Below, in pieces: positions 1 to 13,021 of a DNA stretch of 64,000 nucleotides (its first letter is position 1; each line of letters opens with the position of its first letter). Origin of the DNA: Strongyloides papillosus (lineage: Eukaryota > Nematoda > Chromadorea > Rhabditida > Strongyloididae); assembly GCA_005656395.1 (NCBI GenBank), contig SRSI01000030.1, positions 186,001 through 250,000 on the forward strand. The letters are read 5' to 3'. The translations under genes and the position numbers were made by a program. The notes beneath the pieces were generated by a model that was not told the DNA's origin, did no database searches, and saw nothing but the letters and a program-made list of their open reading frames with translations.

Positions 1-689
1 TTTTCTGAATGTTAGAAGATTAGACATCACTGGAATTACATTTTTCATGATTTATTACCTAAAAAAATAACTTTAGAAACACTTTCCGAAACTATTTACT
101 TTAAACACTAAAGTTTAATTTGTAATAAATGGAAATTTTCATACAGATACAGAGAAAAATGTGCATAAAATGTTTTTTTCAGTCGAATTGTAAGAATAAG
201 ACATAAACATTTACGTAAAATTTATTTTTAACAAATTTTGTCTTCTTATAAATGCTACAAATATGAAACTTAAATTATTTTATGAAATTTTATTTTAAAT
301 ATTGGAATTGTTGAATGACAATTATAGATATTGATAAGTATTCAAAATATGTATTTGAGTTCTGGCTTGATTTCCAAATTCCCAGGTATTTATTTATTTA
401 ATACTGGTAAATAAGGAACTGAAACATCTTATAAAGTTCTATGAGAACACAAATCATACATATAAACATAAAATTCTATAACAATTCATTTCACAGACAA
501 AAGCGCCAAAAGTGAAAGAAGAATGTATAATTGACAATCAAATTGGCATATTTACAATAATTCTTTCACCCGAAGGTAATTTTCCTAAATTCACGAAACT
601 GTAATCGTTTTTGTATATCGTTTATATATTAGTATTCTGCTCAACATCTTTAAATTGCATATATTACTTATATCCAGCGTTTCTATAAA
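1..689. other. 5' flank of the first F-box unit, no gene seen
   Basis: AT-rich DNA homologous to 2241-2891 and 4451-5155, so it is the upstream part of the repeated unit and probably holds the promoter of the 690 gene. I see no long ORF and no RNA gene. The similarity among the three flanks indicates that the whole regulatory region was copied along with the genes. Confidence 0.6.
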
Positions 690-1707
690 ATGGGTTTGAA
701 TTTAATATCGCTTCCACCAGATGTTCTGGCGCATATTTTTTCGGAGATCCCATGGAATCAGCTCATTAATGTTAAGCTTGCTGCTAGAAAATTCAATTAT
801 GTTACTGAGAAGTATCATAAAAACATGCAGAAGCCATCACTCTTCACACTTTTTCTTGGTAATGATTTCACTCATAATGATGGTATTGATAGAATTAGGA
901 TAACCTATTCTTTTGTAAAAGCCGACGTGGACCCCTTGGAAAGTGTATCTGACACGAAGCATTTCTTTTTGGTTAGTTTTTATTTCACACTAATATATTC
1001 AAAGAATGTTCTTTTTATAGCCTTCTTCGGAACCAGATCGACTCCACAGCTTTCTCCAGAAATTTGGTGATATATATTTCCTAGACGAAATGGGTATCTT
1101 TCTTGATAATCATACAGATGTAGTGCAAATTTTTGGTGATCATTTACACAAAGATTTTGGAGCTAATGATATGTATGTATCTGCAAACAATTCTGAAAAA
1201 GATCTTGGTACCACACTATCATTCTTACAGAAATTACAAAAAGTGCACAATCTGGAATTAGACTTACACTTCCCACATCTAAGTGTACCGAAGGATTTTA
1301 TTATTCCAGTAAGAAACTCATTGAACTCAATAGTTATACGTGAAAGAGAGAATACAACTTTTATTAACTCAAGAATGATCAAGTATATGGTTGAAAACAA
1401 TCCGAATCTTTGTGAATTCAAATTATCTTTAAGTAGTTTGGCAGCCTATAGAGTGGTTATTGAAACGATTGTTAAGGAAGAACTGTCAAAAAGTAATAAT
1501 GACTGTTTGCATAAGTATGTTTCTCTCTGTCTTGATATTTCCAGTAGTGAAACACCATGGGAATTATTATTTTATTTCTACTCTGAAGAGTTTCCTTATA
1601 ATCATACTAGTACCATGCTAGAAGGGAATATCTTTTACGAAGGTGATTTGCAATGTCCGACTTGTGGTGATATTAATTCTATTGGAATTTTTGGAGGCCG
1701 CCTTTGA
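690..1707 (+). CDS. F-box protein, family A copy 1
   Basis: Two exons, 690-971 and 1021-1707, encode 322 aa. The 49-base intron has donor G|GTTAG and acceptor TTATAG, and the same intron occurs in both neighbouring paralogs. Residues about 5-45 form an F-box: LPPDVLAHIFSEIPWNQL followed by a basic helix with KLAARKFNYV. F-boxes bind SKP1, so the likely role is substrate receptor of an SCF ubiquitin ligase. The remaining ~270 residues are a poorly conserved putative substrate-binding region containing IIPVRNSL. The C-terminus carries a CPTCG pair that could be half a zinc site. The substrate is unknown. The start ATG is the one conserved in position in all three copies. Reading through the intron gives a false 126-aa ORF. 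The F-box call is firm; the C-terminal fold is not recognised. Confidence 0.87.
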
Positions 1708-2891
1708 ATAAAATTCACTGGATTATATGTAATGTTTTTATTTTTGATTTGAGACCTTAATTTTTCAAGATGTGTGCCATGTTTTTAATTAAGATCTTAT
1801 TAACTAAAGTTTATAATATTGTTTTAACACTAAAATTTTTTCTCTCTAATTAATTGTACTTAATTTTTTATTAAATACAAAGTATATTTGGTTCCTAACC
1901 TGTTATAGTGATAAAATATCACAACTAAGATTGATTGTTAAATAGTTATTATGATAGACGGTTTAAATGTTAAAAAGAATATTAGAAACTATGTTTCACA
2001 GGATCTTCCTCTAGTATACTTTTCCACGGGTTAATGGAAAGTCAATCACACCAAGACGGTGAAAATTAGGCACGGGCTCGCCTTGGATGGCGTAGATGCG
2101 CTTCGGTCTCCTTCGTGAGGTTAGATGTTTGATGACTGTCTGGGGGGCATTTTGGCCTCTTATGAAGAGGAGGTGTCATAAACCGTATTTAATTTAGATT
2201 CCCTGATTATTAAGAACATCTAAAGATTACATGGTATAAAAGTCCTAACAGTTTATAGATTAAACTTTACTAGGATTTCATTTTTCTTATAGTTGTTATC
2301 TTTAATAGTAACTTTAAAAAAATTATTTTACGAAATTATTTACTTAAACGTCAAATCTTAATTTACGCTAAATAGAAATTTTCCACAGATATGAAAAAAA
2401 ATGTAGATAAAATACTTTTTTAATCGAATTGTAGGAATAAGACATAAACATTTACATAAAGATTATTTTTAACAAATTTTATCCTCTTAGAAATATTACA
2501 AATATGAAACTTAAGTTATTTTAAGAATTTGTATTCAAAATATGTATTTGAGTTTTTGGCTTGATTTTCAAAATCATTGTTATTTAATTTATTTAATACT
2601 GATAATAAAAGAATTAAAACATCTTTTTAAATTCGATAAAAACAAAAATCATAACTATATATAACATTCTGAAACAATTTATTTCACAGATAAAAAAACC
2701 AAAATACCAAAGGTGAAAGAGAATTTATCACTAACCATTGGCCATCCATATCAACAATACCACTCTCTCTCTCGAAAATAATTTTATCTAAATTCATTAA
2801 ACTGTACCTTTTTTGAATATCGTTTATGTGATAATATTTTCACCAATAAACCTTAAATTGTATAATATTATTGCTCTATTCTTTCTCTATA
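1708..2891. other. Intergenic spacer, F-box copies 1 and 2
   Basis: About 1.2 kb of AT-rich 3' flank and upstream flank. An AATAAA overlaps the stop codon of the copy 1 gene (from 1707) and may serve as its polyadenylation signal. The only distinctive content is the GC-richer module at about 1990-2240, annotated separately. No other gene is seen. Confidence 0.6.
1990..2240 (+). repeat. Retroelement 3'-end-like module, copy 1
   Basis: A conspicuously GC-richer block. Read forward, 2042-2182 gives a reading frame with VNHTKTVKIRHGLALDGVDA, then stops. It is followed by the purine run GAAGAGGAGG at 2164-2173 and then TGTCATAAACC. A purine-rich tract directly before TGT is the usual arrangement at the start of a 3' LTR, so I infer a degenerate LTR-retrotransposon end. 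Homologous modules lie at the same place in the other two units. No complementary LTR or coding pol domain was identified, so the assignment is tentative. Confidence 0.4.
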
Positions 2892-3905
2892 ATGGAGGAC
2901 TTTGATTTATTATCGCTTCCACCAGAAATTTTGGCTCAAATATTTTCAAATATCCCGTGGAATCAACTCATTAATGTTAAGCTAACTGCAAGGAAATTCA
3001 AATATGTTACTGAGAAGTATCATAAAAATATGCAGAAGCCATCACTCTTTACAATTTTTCTTAGTAATGATTTCACTCATAATGATGGTATTGATAGAAT
3101 TCATATAACCTACTCTATTTTAAAGACCGATGTGGACCCCTTAGAGGATGTATCTGAAGAGAAAGACTTCTTTATGGTTAGTTTTTACTTTACGCTATTA
3201 TATTCAAGAATGTTCCTTTTATAGCCATCTTCACAACTAGATCAACTCCATAGCTTTCTCCAGAAATTTAATGATATTACTTTTCTAGACAAAATGGGTA
3301 TCTTTCTTGATAATCATACAAATGTAACTCGAATTTTTGGTGATTATTTGCATAATGATTTTGGGGCCCGTAATGTTTATGTATTTACATGGAATTGTGA
3401 AAAAGATCTCGGTCACACACTATCACTCTTGCAAAAATTACAAAGAGTGGAAAATCTGGAATTAGACCTAGAGTTCCAGCATCTAGACGCACCAAAAGAT
3501 TTTATTATTCCAGTAAGAAACTCGATGAAGTCAATATTTATACATGAAGTTGAGAATACAGCTTTTGTTAACTTAAAGATGATCAAGTATATGGTTGAAA
3601 ACAATCCGGATCTTTGTAAATTTAATTTATATTTTAGTAGTTTGGAAACCTATAGAATGGTTGTTGAAACAATTGTTCAGGAAGAACTATCAAGGAGTAA
3701 TAAAGACTGTTTGCATAAGCATATTTCTCTCGGTCTTGGTATTTCACGTGATGATGACCCTTCTGAATTATTAAATTATTTAAACTCAGGAGAGTTTCCT
3801 TATAATTTCACGCATGGAGAGTATGACCTTTATGAAGGTACTTTAGAATGTCCTGCTTGTGGTGGTGTTGATTCTATTGAAATTTTAGGAAAGCGCTTTG
3901 TTTAA
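2892..3905 (+). CDS. F-box protein, family A copy 2
   Basis: Exons 2892-3176 and 3225-3905 encode 321 aa, with a 48-base intron at the same place and phase as in copy 1. An in-frame TTG at 2871 extends the ORF, but the conserved ATG at 2892 (MEDFDLLSLPPEILAQIF) matches copy 3 and is preferred. The F-box lies at about residues 7-47. The C-terminal CPACGG pair and the IIPVRNSM segment are kept. Copy 2 and copy 1 are closer to each other than to copy 3 around residues 48-70 (shared NMQKPSLFT). Predicted role: SCF substrate receptor of unknown target. The frame is intact with no sign of decay. Confidence 0.87.
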
Positions 3906-5155
3906 TGAAATTCATTGGATTATATGAAAGATTTCTATATCATTTTGAGACATTAATTTTTCAAGATAATTTTTATATTAACAACTAAGTATGTCACAAT
4001 TTTTAACACAAATATTGTTTAATAAAGTTTTATGATAATGTAAAAAAACTTGAATTTTTTCTCTTTAATTAATTGGCTCAACTTTTTGTTAAATACAAAG
4101 TGTATTTTCTTTCTAACCTGTGATGATGATAGAATAATACAATTGAAAATAAATTGTTAGTATAATAGACAATTAAAATGTTTAAATGAATAATAAAAAT
4201 CATGTTTCATATGATCTTTTTTGTAGTACGCTTTTTTAGTTGTTGACACAAATTCGATCACACCAAAGTGATGAGGACTAGATACGGGCTTACTTCCTGA
4301 TCGTTAAGATATGCTTCAGCCTCTTTTGTAAGGTTTTGTTTGATGACCGTTTGGAGGCATTTTGCCCTCTTATGGAGTGGAGGTGTCATATACCGTATTT
4401 AATTTAGGTTCCCTGATTATTGAGAATGATTTAAGGATTACATGGTATAATAATCTTAACAGTTTATAGATTAAATTTTTTGGGAATTTATTTTTCTTAT
4501 AGCTATCACCTGTAATAGTAACTTTAGAAAAATTATTTTCCGAAATTATTCACATTAACATCAAATCTCAATTTTTGATAAATAGTAATTTTTACACAGA
4601 AATGGAGAAAAATGTGTATAAAATAATTTTTTTCAAACTGAATTTCAATGATAAGGCATAAAAATACACGTAAAATTTATCTTTATCAAATTTTACCTTC
4701 GTAGAAAAGTTACAAATGTGAAACTTAAGTTATTTTATGAATTTTTATTTGACATATTTGTAGTGTTGAGAGATAAAACTTAATTCTAGATATTCACAAA
4801 TATTCGAAATATGTATTTGAGTTTTTAGTTTAACTTTTAAATTCCTTGTTATCTATTTACTTAATACTGATAGTAAAAGAACTAAAACATCTTTTGAAAT
4901 TCGATAAAAACAAAAATCACACACATATATAACAATAACATTTTAAAACACTTTATTTTACAGACAAAAGTATCAAAGGTGAAAGAAGAATGTATCATAA
5001 AATATTGGTCTTCCGTATCAACAATACCTTTTTCTCTCGAAAATAACTTTTTCCTATTTCATGAAAATGTATCCTTTTTGAATATCGTTTATGTGATAGT
5101 ATCTTCCACAATCACCTTAAAATTGAATATATTACTCGTTTAGTGTTGCTCTATA
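3906..5155. other. Intergenic spacer, F-box copies 2 and 3
   Basis: About 1.25 kb with the same order of landmarks as the previous spacer, including a retroelement-like module at about 4203-4455. Apart from that module I see only AT-rich flank and no further gene. Confidence 0.6.
4203..4455 (+). repeat. Retroelement 3'-end-like module, copy 2
   Basis: Homolog of 1990-2240. It contains the same order of motifs: CACACCAA, ACGGGCT, GCTTCAGCCTC, GGAGGCATTTTG, then the purine-rich GGAGTGGAGG followed by TGTCATATACC and the shared CCCTGATTATT. It is too decayed to carry an ORF. Its presence at the same position in each unit shows that it was in the unit before the tandem duplications. Confidence 0.4.
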
Positions 5156-6176
5156 ATGGAGGATTTGGATCTATTATCTCTTCCACCGGAGATTTTGGCT
5201 AAGATATTTTCAAATATCCCGTGGAATCAACTCATTAATGTTAAGCTAACTTCCAGGAAATTCAATTATGTTACTGAGAAATATCTTAAAGATATGCAAA
5301 AGCCGAAAATCAGTGAAATACATTTTCACAATGTTTACAGTTATATTGATGAAATTGATAGACTTGAGGTAACCTATGAAATTCTTAGAACCGACGCGAA
5401 CAGTTGTGGAAATATCAATAGATTTATGAACACGAAATTCGATTTGGTTAGTTTATATTTTATATTAATATATTCAAGGATATTTTTTGTAGCTTCCTTC
5501 AGAAATAGATCAACTTCACAGTTTTCTCAAGAAAGTTGATCTAACGTCTCTAAATCTTGTGGATATCAATCTTGATAATCACACAGAGGCAATCCGGATT
5601 TTTAATGGTTATTTCCATAACACTAATAAAATAGATGATATTTATTTTGTTGTAAGAGATTCTGACAAAAATTTCGATGACATATTGTCATTCCTGCAAA
5701 AAATACAAAATGTTGGACTTCTGTATTTACACTTACCATTACCACATCAAAATGTACCAAGAGACTTTATTATTCCAGTAAGAAACTCATTGGAGATATT
5801 AGATATCTATGAAAGAGATGATACAGCTTTTTTTAACCCAAGAATAATAAAGTATATTGTAGAAAACAATCCAGATCTCAGATTGTATATTTTATCTTTC
5901 GATAATTTTAAAACCTATAAGATGGTTATTGGAACTATTCTAAAAGGAGTGTTGTCTAAAAGAAATAATAGCTGTTTGCATAATTGTATTACTTTAAGTT
6001 TTGATCTTTTCAAATTTGAAGAAACTTCTGAATTATTAAGTTATCTTTACTCAGAAGAATTCCCTTATAATGCTACTAATAACATGCGAAAAGAAAATAT
6101 CCTTTATACCGGTGAATTGAGATGTCCTGTTTGTGGTAAATTTGACTCAATTGAAATTTTTGATAACGAATACTGA
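5156..6176 (+). CDS. F-box protein, family A copy 3
   Basis: Exons 5156-5446 and 5493-6176 encode 324 aa, with a 46-base intron at the homologous site. The F-box spans about residues 7-47 (LPPEILAKIFSNIPWNQL). This copy is the most diverged: residues 50-75 differ strongly from copies 1 and 2, and the equivalent of their conserved exon-2 internal Met codon is GTG at 5559. The CPVCG pair near the C-terminus and IIPVRNSL are kept, so the tail motif is under constraint across the family. Predicted SCF substrate receptor; the target is unknown. Confidence 0.86.
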
Positions 6177-8278
<2,102 letters not shown>

Positions 8279-9375
8279 ATGACATTAAGTTCATCTATTG
8301 AAGATTTTATCAACAACGACAACCAAAAAGCAACACTCCTCTATGTATCAACAGCTCTTGCTTCATTAGTCTTCTTCAGAGGACTCCTATATGTCACACG
8401 TTGGTTGTTTTTCCGAAAACATTTCTTCAAAAAACCTGATAACAGCGAACCAATATTCATTAAAAGGGACGGAAAAGATGTTAAGTATGTAAAATGTACT
8501 GATAATACGAAATCATATTATTTTAATGTACCACCTACAAAGAGATGGAAGATAACCAATGAAATTGTTTCACTAATACATGCTATCATCAGTGGATTTT
8601 GGGCTTTTGGTGTCTTAATTGAAATTTATGCTGGGGATGACTATAGAAATTATGAAAATGGTTTCTATTATAGTGGTGCATTACTTGTAAGTTGAATAGT
8701 GGTTCTTAATGATATTCTAATATTCATTTTCTGTTTTAGTGTATGGTGTCATTAAGTTATTTTATATTAGATACAATTGATACAGTGGCGAGTGCAAGAG
8801 GTTTTAGCCTTGTTGAATTAACGGCACATCATGTATTATCAACGATCGGTGTCCTTCTACCTTTTACGACTGGAAAGTATATGCAACTTGTATTGATGGG
8901 ACTTGTTATGGAGGTTAACAGTATCTTCCTTCATACACGCATTCTAATGATGTATAAAGGTGCTAATAAGAAGAGTAAAGCTTTTAAGATTGTCTCACTG
9001 ACAACAGCTATTACTTTTGTGATATTTAGACTATTCCCAAGTTTATACATGGTTGTTCTGTTTTTACATTACGCCATCTCTGGTAATGGTGATTCAAGTA
9101 TCATAGCATTAATTTTAGGAGGTTCTATTGTATTCGGATTATTAACATCAAATTGTATTATGTTTGCTAGGCTTATAAGATCTGATTTCATTAAAAACAA
9201 GAAGAGTAGTAAGAAGAGTAGCAAGAAGAGTGGAAAAGGTGATTCTAAGAAGGGTAAAAAAGTTACAATAAGTGAATATTCTACTAATTCAACAACCAAA
9301 ACTAATACCAGTACCACTGGAAAAACATTATCCACAAAATCAAAATCAACTGATCGTGTAAATGCAAAAGTTTAA
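8279..9375 (+). CDS. TLC-domain membrane protein (TLCD/FLD-1-like)
   Basis: Exons 8279-8686 and 8740-9375 (53-base intron, GTAAGT to TTTTAG) encode 347 aa. The TLC domain spans roughly residues 90-300. It shows the N-terminal signature WKITNEIVSLIHAIISG, the central ELTAHH histidine pair, and MEVNSIFLHTRILMM, the pattern I associate with TLCD-type proteins. TLCD1/2 and the worm protein FLD-1 act at the plasma membrane and limit incorporation of polyunsaturated fatty acids into phospholipids. I infer a related role, but the exact subfamily (TLCD1/2 or TLCD3/4) is uncertain. The C-terminus is a Lys/Ser tail (KKSSKKSGKGDSKKGKK) followed by a Thr/Ser-rich end, probably cytosolic. Confidence 0.82.
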
Positions 9376-10572
9376 CAATTACCTTAATTAACATTAATTG
9401 AAATCTATAATTTTTGCTAGTTTCTCAATAATAGCAAGACATATCCGTTTCTACAATAATATGTAGCCTTTTCTCTTATTTATTAGAAATAAATAAATTA
9501 CATAAATACCATGGTTTAAAAAAACTTTTTTATTGTAAAGTAAATAACAAATAAAAATGTATTTAAAAATTATTACAATCTTGTTTTTTGGTATTTTCCA
9601 TCTTTTCAAGAATGCTATTAACGTGTATAATCACATTTTCTCTAAAACTAAAATATCTAGAGACTTCTACATTTAATTTAACAAAAACAAATATCCAATT
9701 AGTATATTATGAAAAACTTTTTTACATATTATTAAGATATCCACAAAATTAAAGTAAAATAAATATTAGAAGCAAACAAATTATAAATATAAGCTTTTAC
9801 TATAAAAAATTTAAGAGAAATATAAACAAAAATTGATTATATTTTAATAAATATATTTTAATATACCAAAATATAATCTTTTTTTTTCTAATAATAAAGT
9901 ATAATATATTTTTATAATAAAACTTCTAATAAAACATTTTGTAGATAATTTAGCCTTGGAGAGAAACAAAATGTTACTGTCTGTAAACATTTCCTTGTGG
10001 AAGTGGTAAACTTTTTGTTACCTTCCTGTTTTACAACATTAAACTATCTGTTTGATACTTTGAACCTTTTTTGTTTCCATAAAGTTATTTTGAATATCTA
10101 TATAACTATCATAAAAATTATATTAACTGGTCAAAAAAATTTAGCATATAAATATTTAATATATTCTCATACTCATCACTCTATTTTATTTTTAATTCAT
10201 ATGATTATTAGACAAATTGAAAATACATATTACATAGTCCCCCTTTTTCTAATTTAATTTTTAATTTATTGTTTTTGTCGATGTATATTTTATTATATAC
10301 ATATATTATATCTAGTGATAATAATCAACATTCCGAGTATATTTTTATTCTATATTTAAATTGTACAATTTTCAGATACTATCTTTTAACAAAATTATTT
10401 CTTTCCCCATTATACCCAACTTTTATCTCATAAAAGTTATTATACCATTGGGTTGAAGGAATCATAAATTTTGTTTAGTCTAATTACAAATATCATTCTG
10501 TTATTATTTTATACCATATTTCAAAGTAAAGTTCACTGTCAGTACCATTACTGATATTTTAATACTGATATT
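9376..10572. other. AT-rich intergenic region
   Basis: About 1.2 kb of very AT-rich DNA between the TLC and RGS genes. A 86-codon ORF at 9997-10257 has the composition of random AT-rich sequence and no recognisable domain, so I do not call it. Nothing else is seen; the right end presumably holds the RGS promoter. Confidence 0.5.
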
Positions 10573-11998
10573 ATGGATACAGAAAATATAAATATTCAAC
10601 AACAATTCATTGTTTTTTACCATTCTTCAATATCCTACCCTTCAAAGGATACCTCTACAGATGTAGAAGAATTAATTGAAAACCACAAAAAGGAACCAGG
10701 AGAAATCGTCATATTACGTCTAACAAATTCAAATGTACGTTTTATCACATAAATAACTATTAATTAATTCTAATTATTTCCACTTTTAGTTAATCATCCA
10801 AACGACAACAAACAATGAAATATTTAATGTATCATATAAAAATATATCTAATTACATTTGGTCGAAAAGATTATCACCATTTTTTGGGATATCAATTATA
10901 AATGGTGATGATGATTCATGTAAAAAGTGTTGTCACATCTTCTCAATTAACACTCACATACATGACCATACCTTTCATCAAAAATTTAACCAAATTTTTC
11001 ATTTTAATTGTTTACCAAGCACCCAGTTATTAATTAAAGAATGTCAACAATTCCCAACAACTGTTGAAAATATCTTGGAGGCAACCTTATTATGTAAAAA
11101 TAAATCATTATTCAAGAATAATGACAATAATACCTCTTCCCCCTCAATAATAGGTGATGGTGTTAATGATCCATTACAATGTCTCGATGAGAGTATTATT
11201 AAATGTCAAAAGAGAAAGATTTTGTCTCCTTTATTTTTTGATAGAATGTCAAATAAAAGGGCCTCCTTAGTTGAGGGGTTGTTAGTTGGAAATAATGCTT
11301 CGCAATATATCAATAAATCATCAACATTATTTAGTAAAGACAAAACAAAAACATCCACCAATTTGTCGAGGACAACATCATCAACTTTTTGGGAAACTTT
11401 ACAGGATCCAACATTAAAAGAATCTTTTATGAAATTTCTTACTGAACAGTATTGTCAAGAGAATTTATCTTTTTATCTTATTGTTGCCCAGTACCAATGT
11501 ATGGAGAGTGACTCTAAAAGGAGTACTTTAGGATCTCAGATAATTAAACGTTTCATTGAGGATGATGCCGATGAACAGGTTAATATAGATAACAGAACTA
11601 GACAAACAATTATCGATACAGTTGGAGAGAATGAGTATCCAAAGAATTTATTTAACCAAGCATATCTCCAAATTGAGGATATGCTCAAATTCGACCTGAT
11701 GCCAAGATTCTTGAAAACATTCAACCAACAAAAAGTCCAAGACACTACTGACAAAGAAAACACCACCAGAAGAAAGTTATCCTTCAACAACATCAAAAAC
11801 AAACTCTTAAAAATCAAAGCAAAAAATTCACTTCTCCCACAAAATGTTATACCTCCAAAAGTTCCACCACCAACACCAGTCAACAACCACCCCAACAAAA
11901 CATCCCTCATCGTAGGGACATTTCGTAGAAGTTTTGTTAAACCAAGACCAACTATCGGATACCTTTTTAGAAACACTACCTTGTCAAGATCTCTATAA
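10573..11998 (+). CDS. PTB-RGS protein, regulator of G-protein signalling
   Basis: Exons 10573-10734 and 10790-11998 (55-base intron) encode 456 aa. The RGS domain, about residues 254-366, is canonical: FMKFLTEQYCQENLSFYLIV, then the QVNID box and the FDLMPRFLKTF end. RGS domains accelerate GTP hydrolysis by heterotrimeric Galpha subunits. Residues about 12-150 look like a phosphotyrosine-binding (PTB/PID) fold: FIVFYHSS start, ILRLTNSNLIIQT strands, YKNISNYIW, and CHIFSIN near the end. PTB plus RGS recalls RGS12, but the PDZ, Ras-binding and GoLoco parts are absent. The tail has PPKVPPPTP and basic stretches that could bind SH3 domains or membranes. The long 11075 ORF is only part of exon 2. 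RGS is certain; PTB is likely. Confidence 0.9.
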
Positions 11999-13021
11999 AA
12001 AGTCTCTGTAGGACTTTTTGTTCTCTTCTTCACATTTATTAGGGAAATGTTAGTATTTTATTATATATTTTTTTTTGATTTTACAAAAAAATATCTAGAT
12101 ATTTGTCTTTTATTAATAAATTAATAATAATACTTACTTCTTTTGTTACTTTATTGCCTTTGTCTTCTCATGCATTATGTTTATATCTCGTGCACCTTTG
12201 ACATGCTTTTTCAAAAACTTTTCCACCTTATTTATAATAGTTTATTTTTCACATTTATTACCTCATCAGAATAATTTATTATTAAGGGATAGTCATGTGA
12301 ATATATTAATAGCATGAAACTTTAACACTTGTCACAACCTAACTTTTCAGAAGTTGTACCTGGTATCACTAACCACATTTCCTTAACACTCCATTTATTA
12401 CTTATCACCATACATTAAGGAAGAAATTAGCAGAAAAAACCTCTATTCAAATTACTTTCGCAATAATTACATCCTCCATAGCTTTTATCATTCATAAAAA
12501 AACTACTAATAAACTTATCTGATGATATTAATGACATTATAATATATTCTAGAAAATTCTATCCTAGCTCACATATTTGTGATACAAAAAAACCACATAC
12601 AAAAGTATCTTTCATTCAAATATTCTCAAGGGCTATTTCTGCATGGAATGTCTATCTTTTAGACATACTAAAATAAAAAATTTCCCTCTCCAACACGAAC
12701 CTGACCCCCAATAATTAATCCAATTACTTATTTTCCCCCACTAATTAGCAATATAAAAACATTTCAAAATAAATTAAAAAGTCGCTGTAGGAGATATTAC
12801 TTTTTTTGATGATAATAATAACCAAAGTAAAATGTCTCTCTCCCTCCACACATATTTTCCAGCACCCCGTTTAAATAAATACATAATTATTTATTTTTTT
12901 ATTAATCTTTACCCTCCTATCTTATCAACATAAACAAATTATATCTATCTAATTTATTTACTAATTATTTCTTTCTCCACTCCAGATAAATACACATCTT
13001 ATATTCAAGAGAACACCTAAA
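11999..13021. other. AT-rich intergenic region
   Basis: About 1 kb between the RGS and USP5 genes, with no open frame of note. The minus-strand ORF at 11536-12033 is an antisense shadow of the RGS coding region. No RNA gene is seen. Confidence 0.5.

Noticed and set aside
690..1070. 126-codon ORF continuing past the first F-box exon
   Set aside because: It reads through the 49-base intron. The spliced frame leads into the conserved second exon in all three copies.
9997..10257. 86-codon ORF between the TLC and RGS genes
   Set aside because: Composition is that of AT-rich random sequence (I, L, F, Y, N, K) with no domain or family resemblance.
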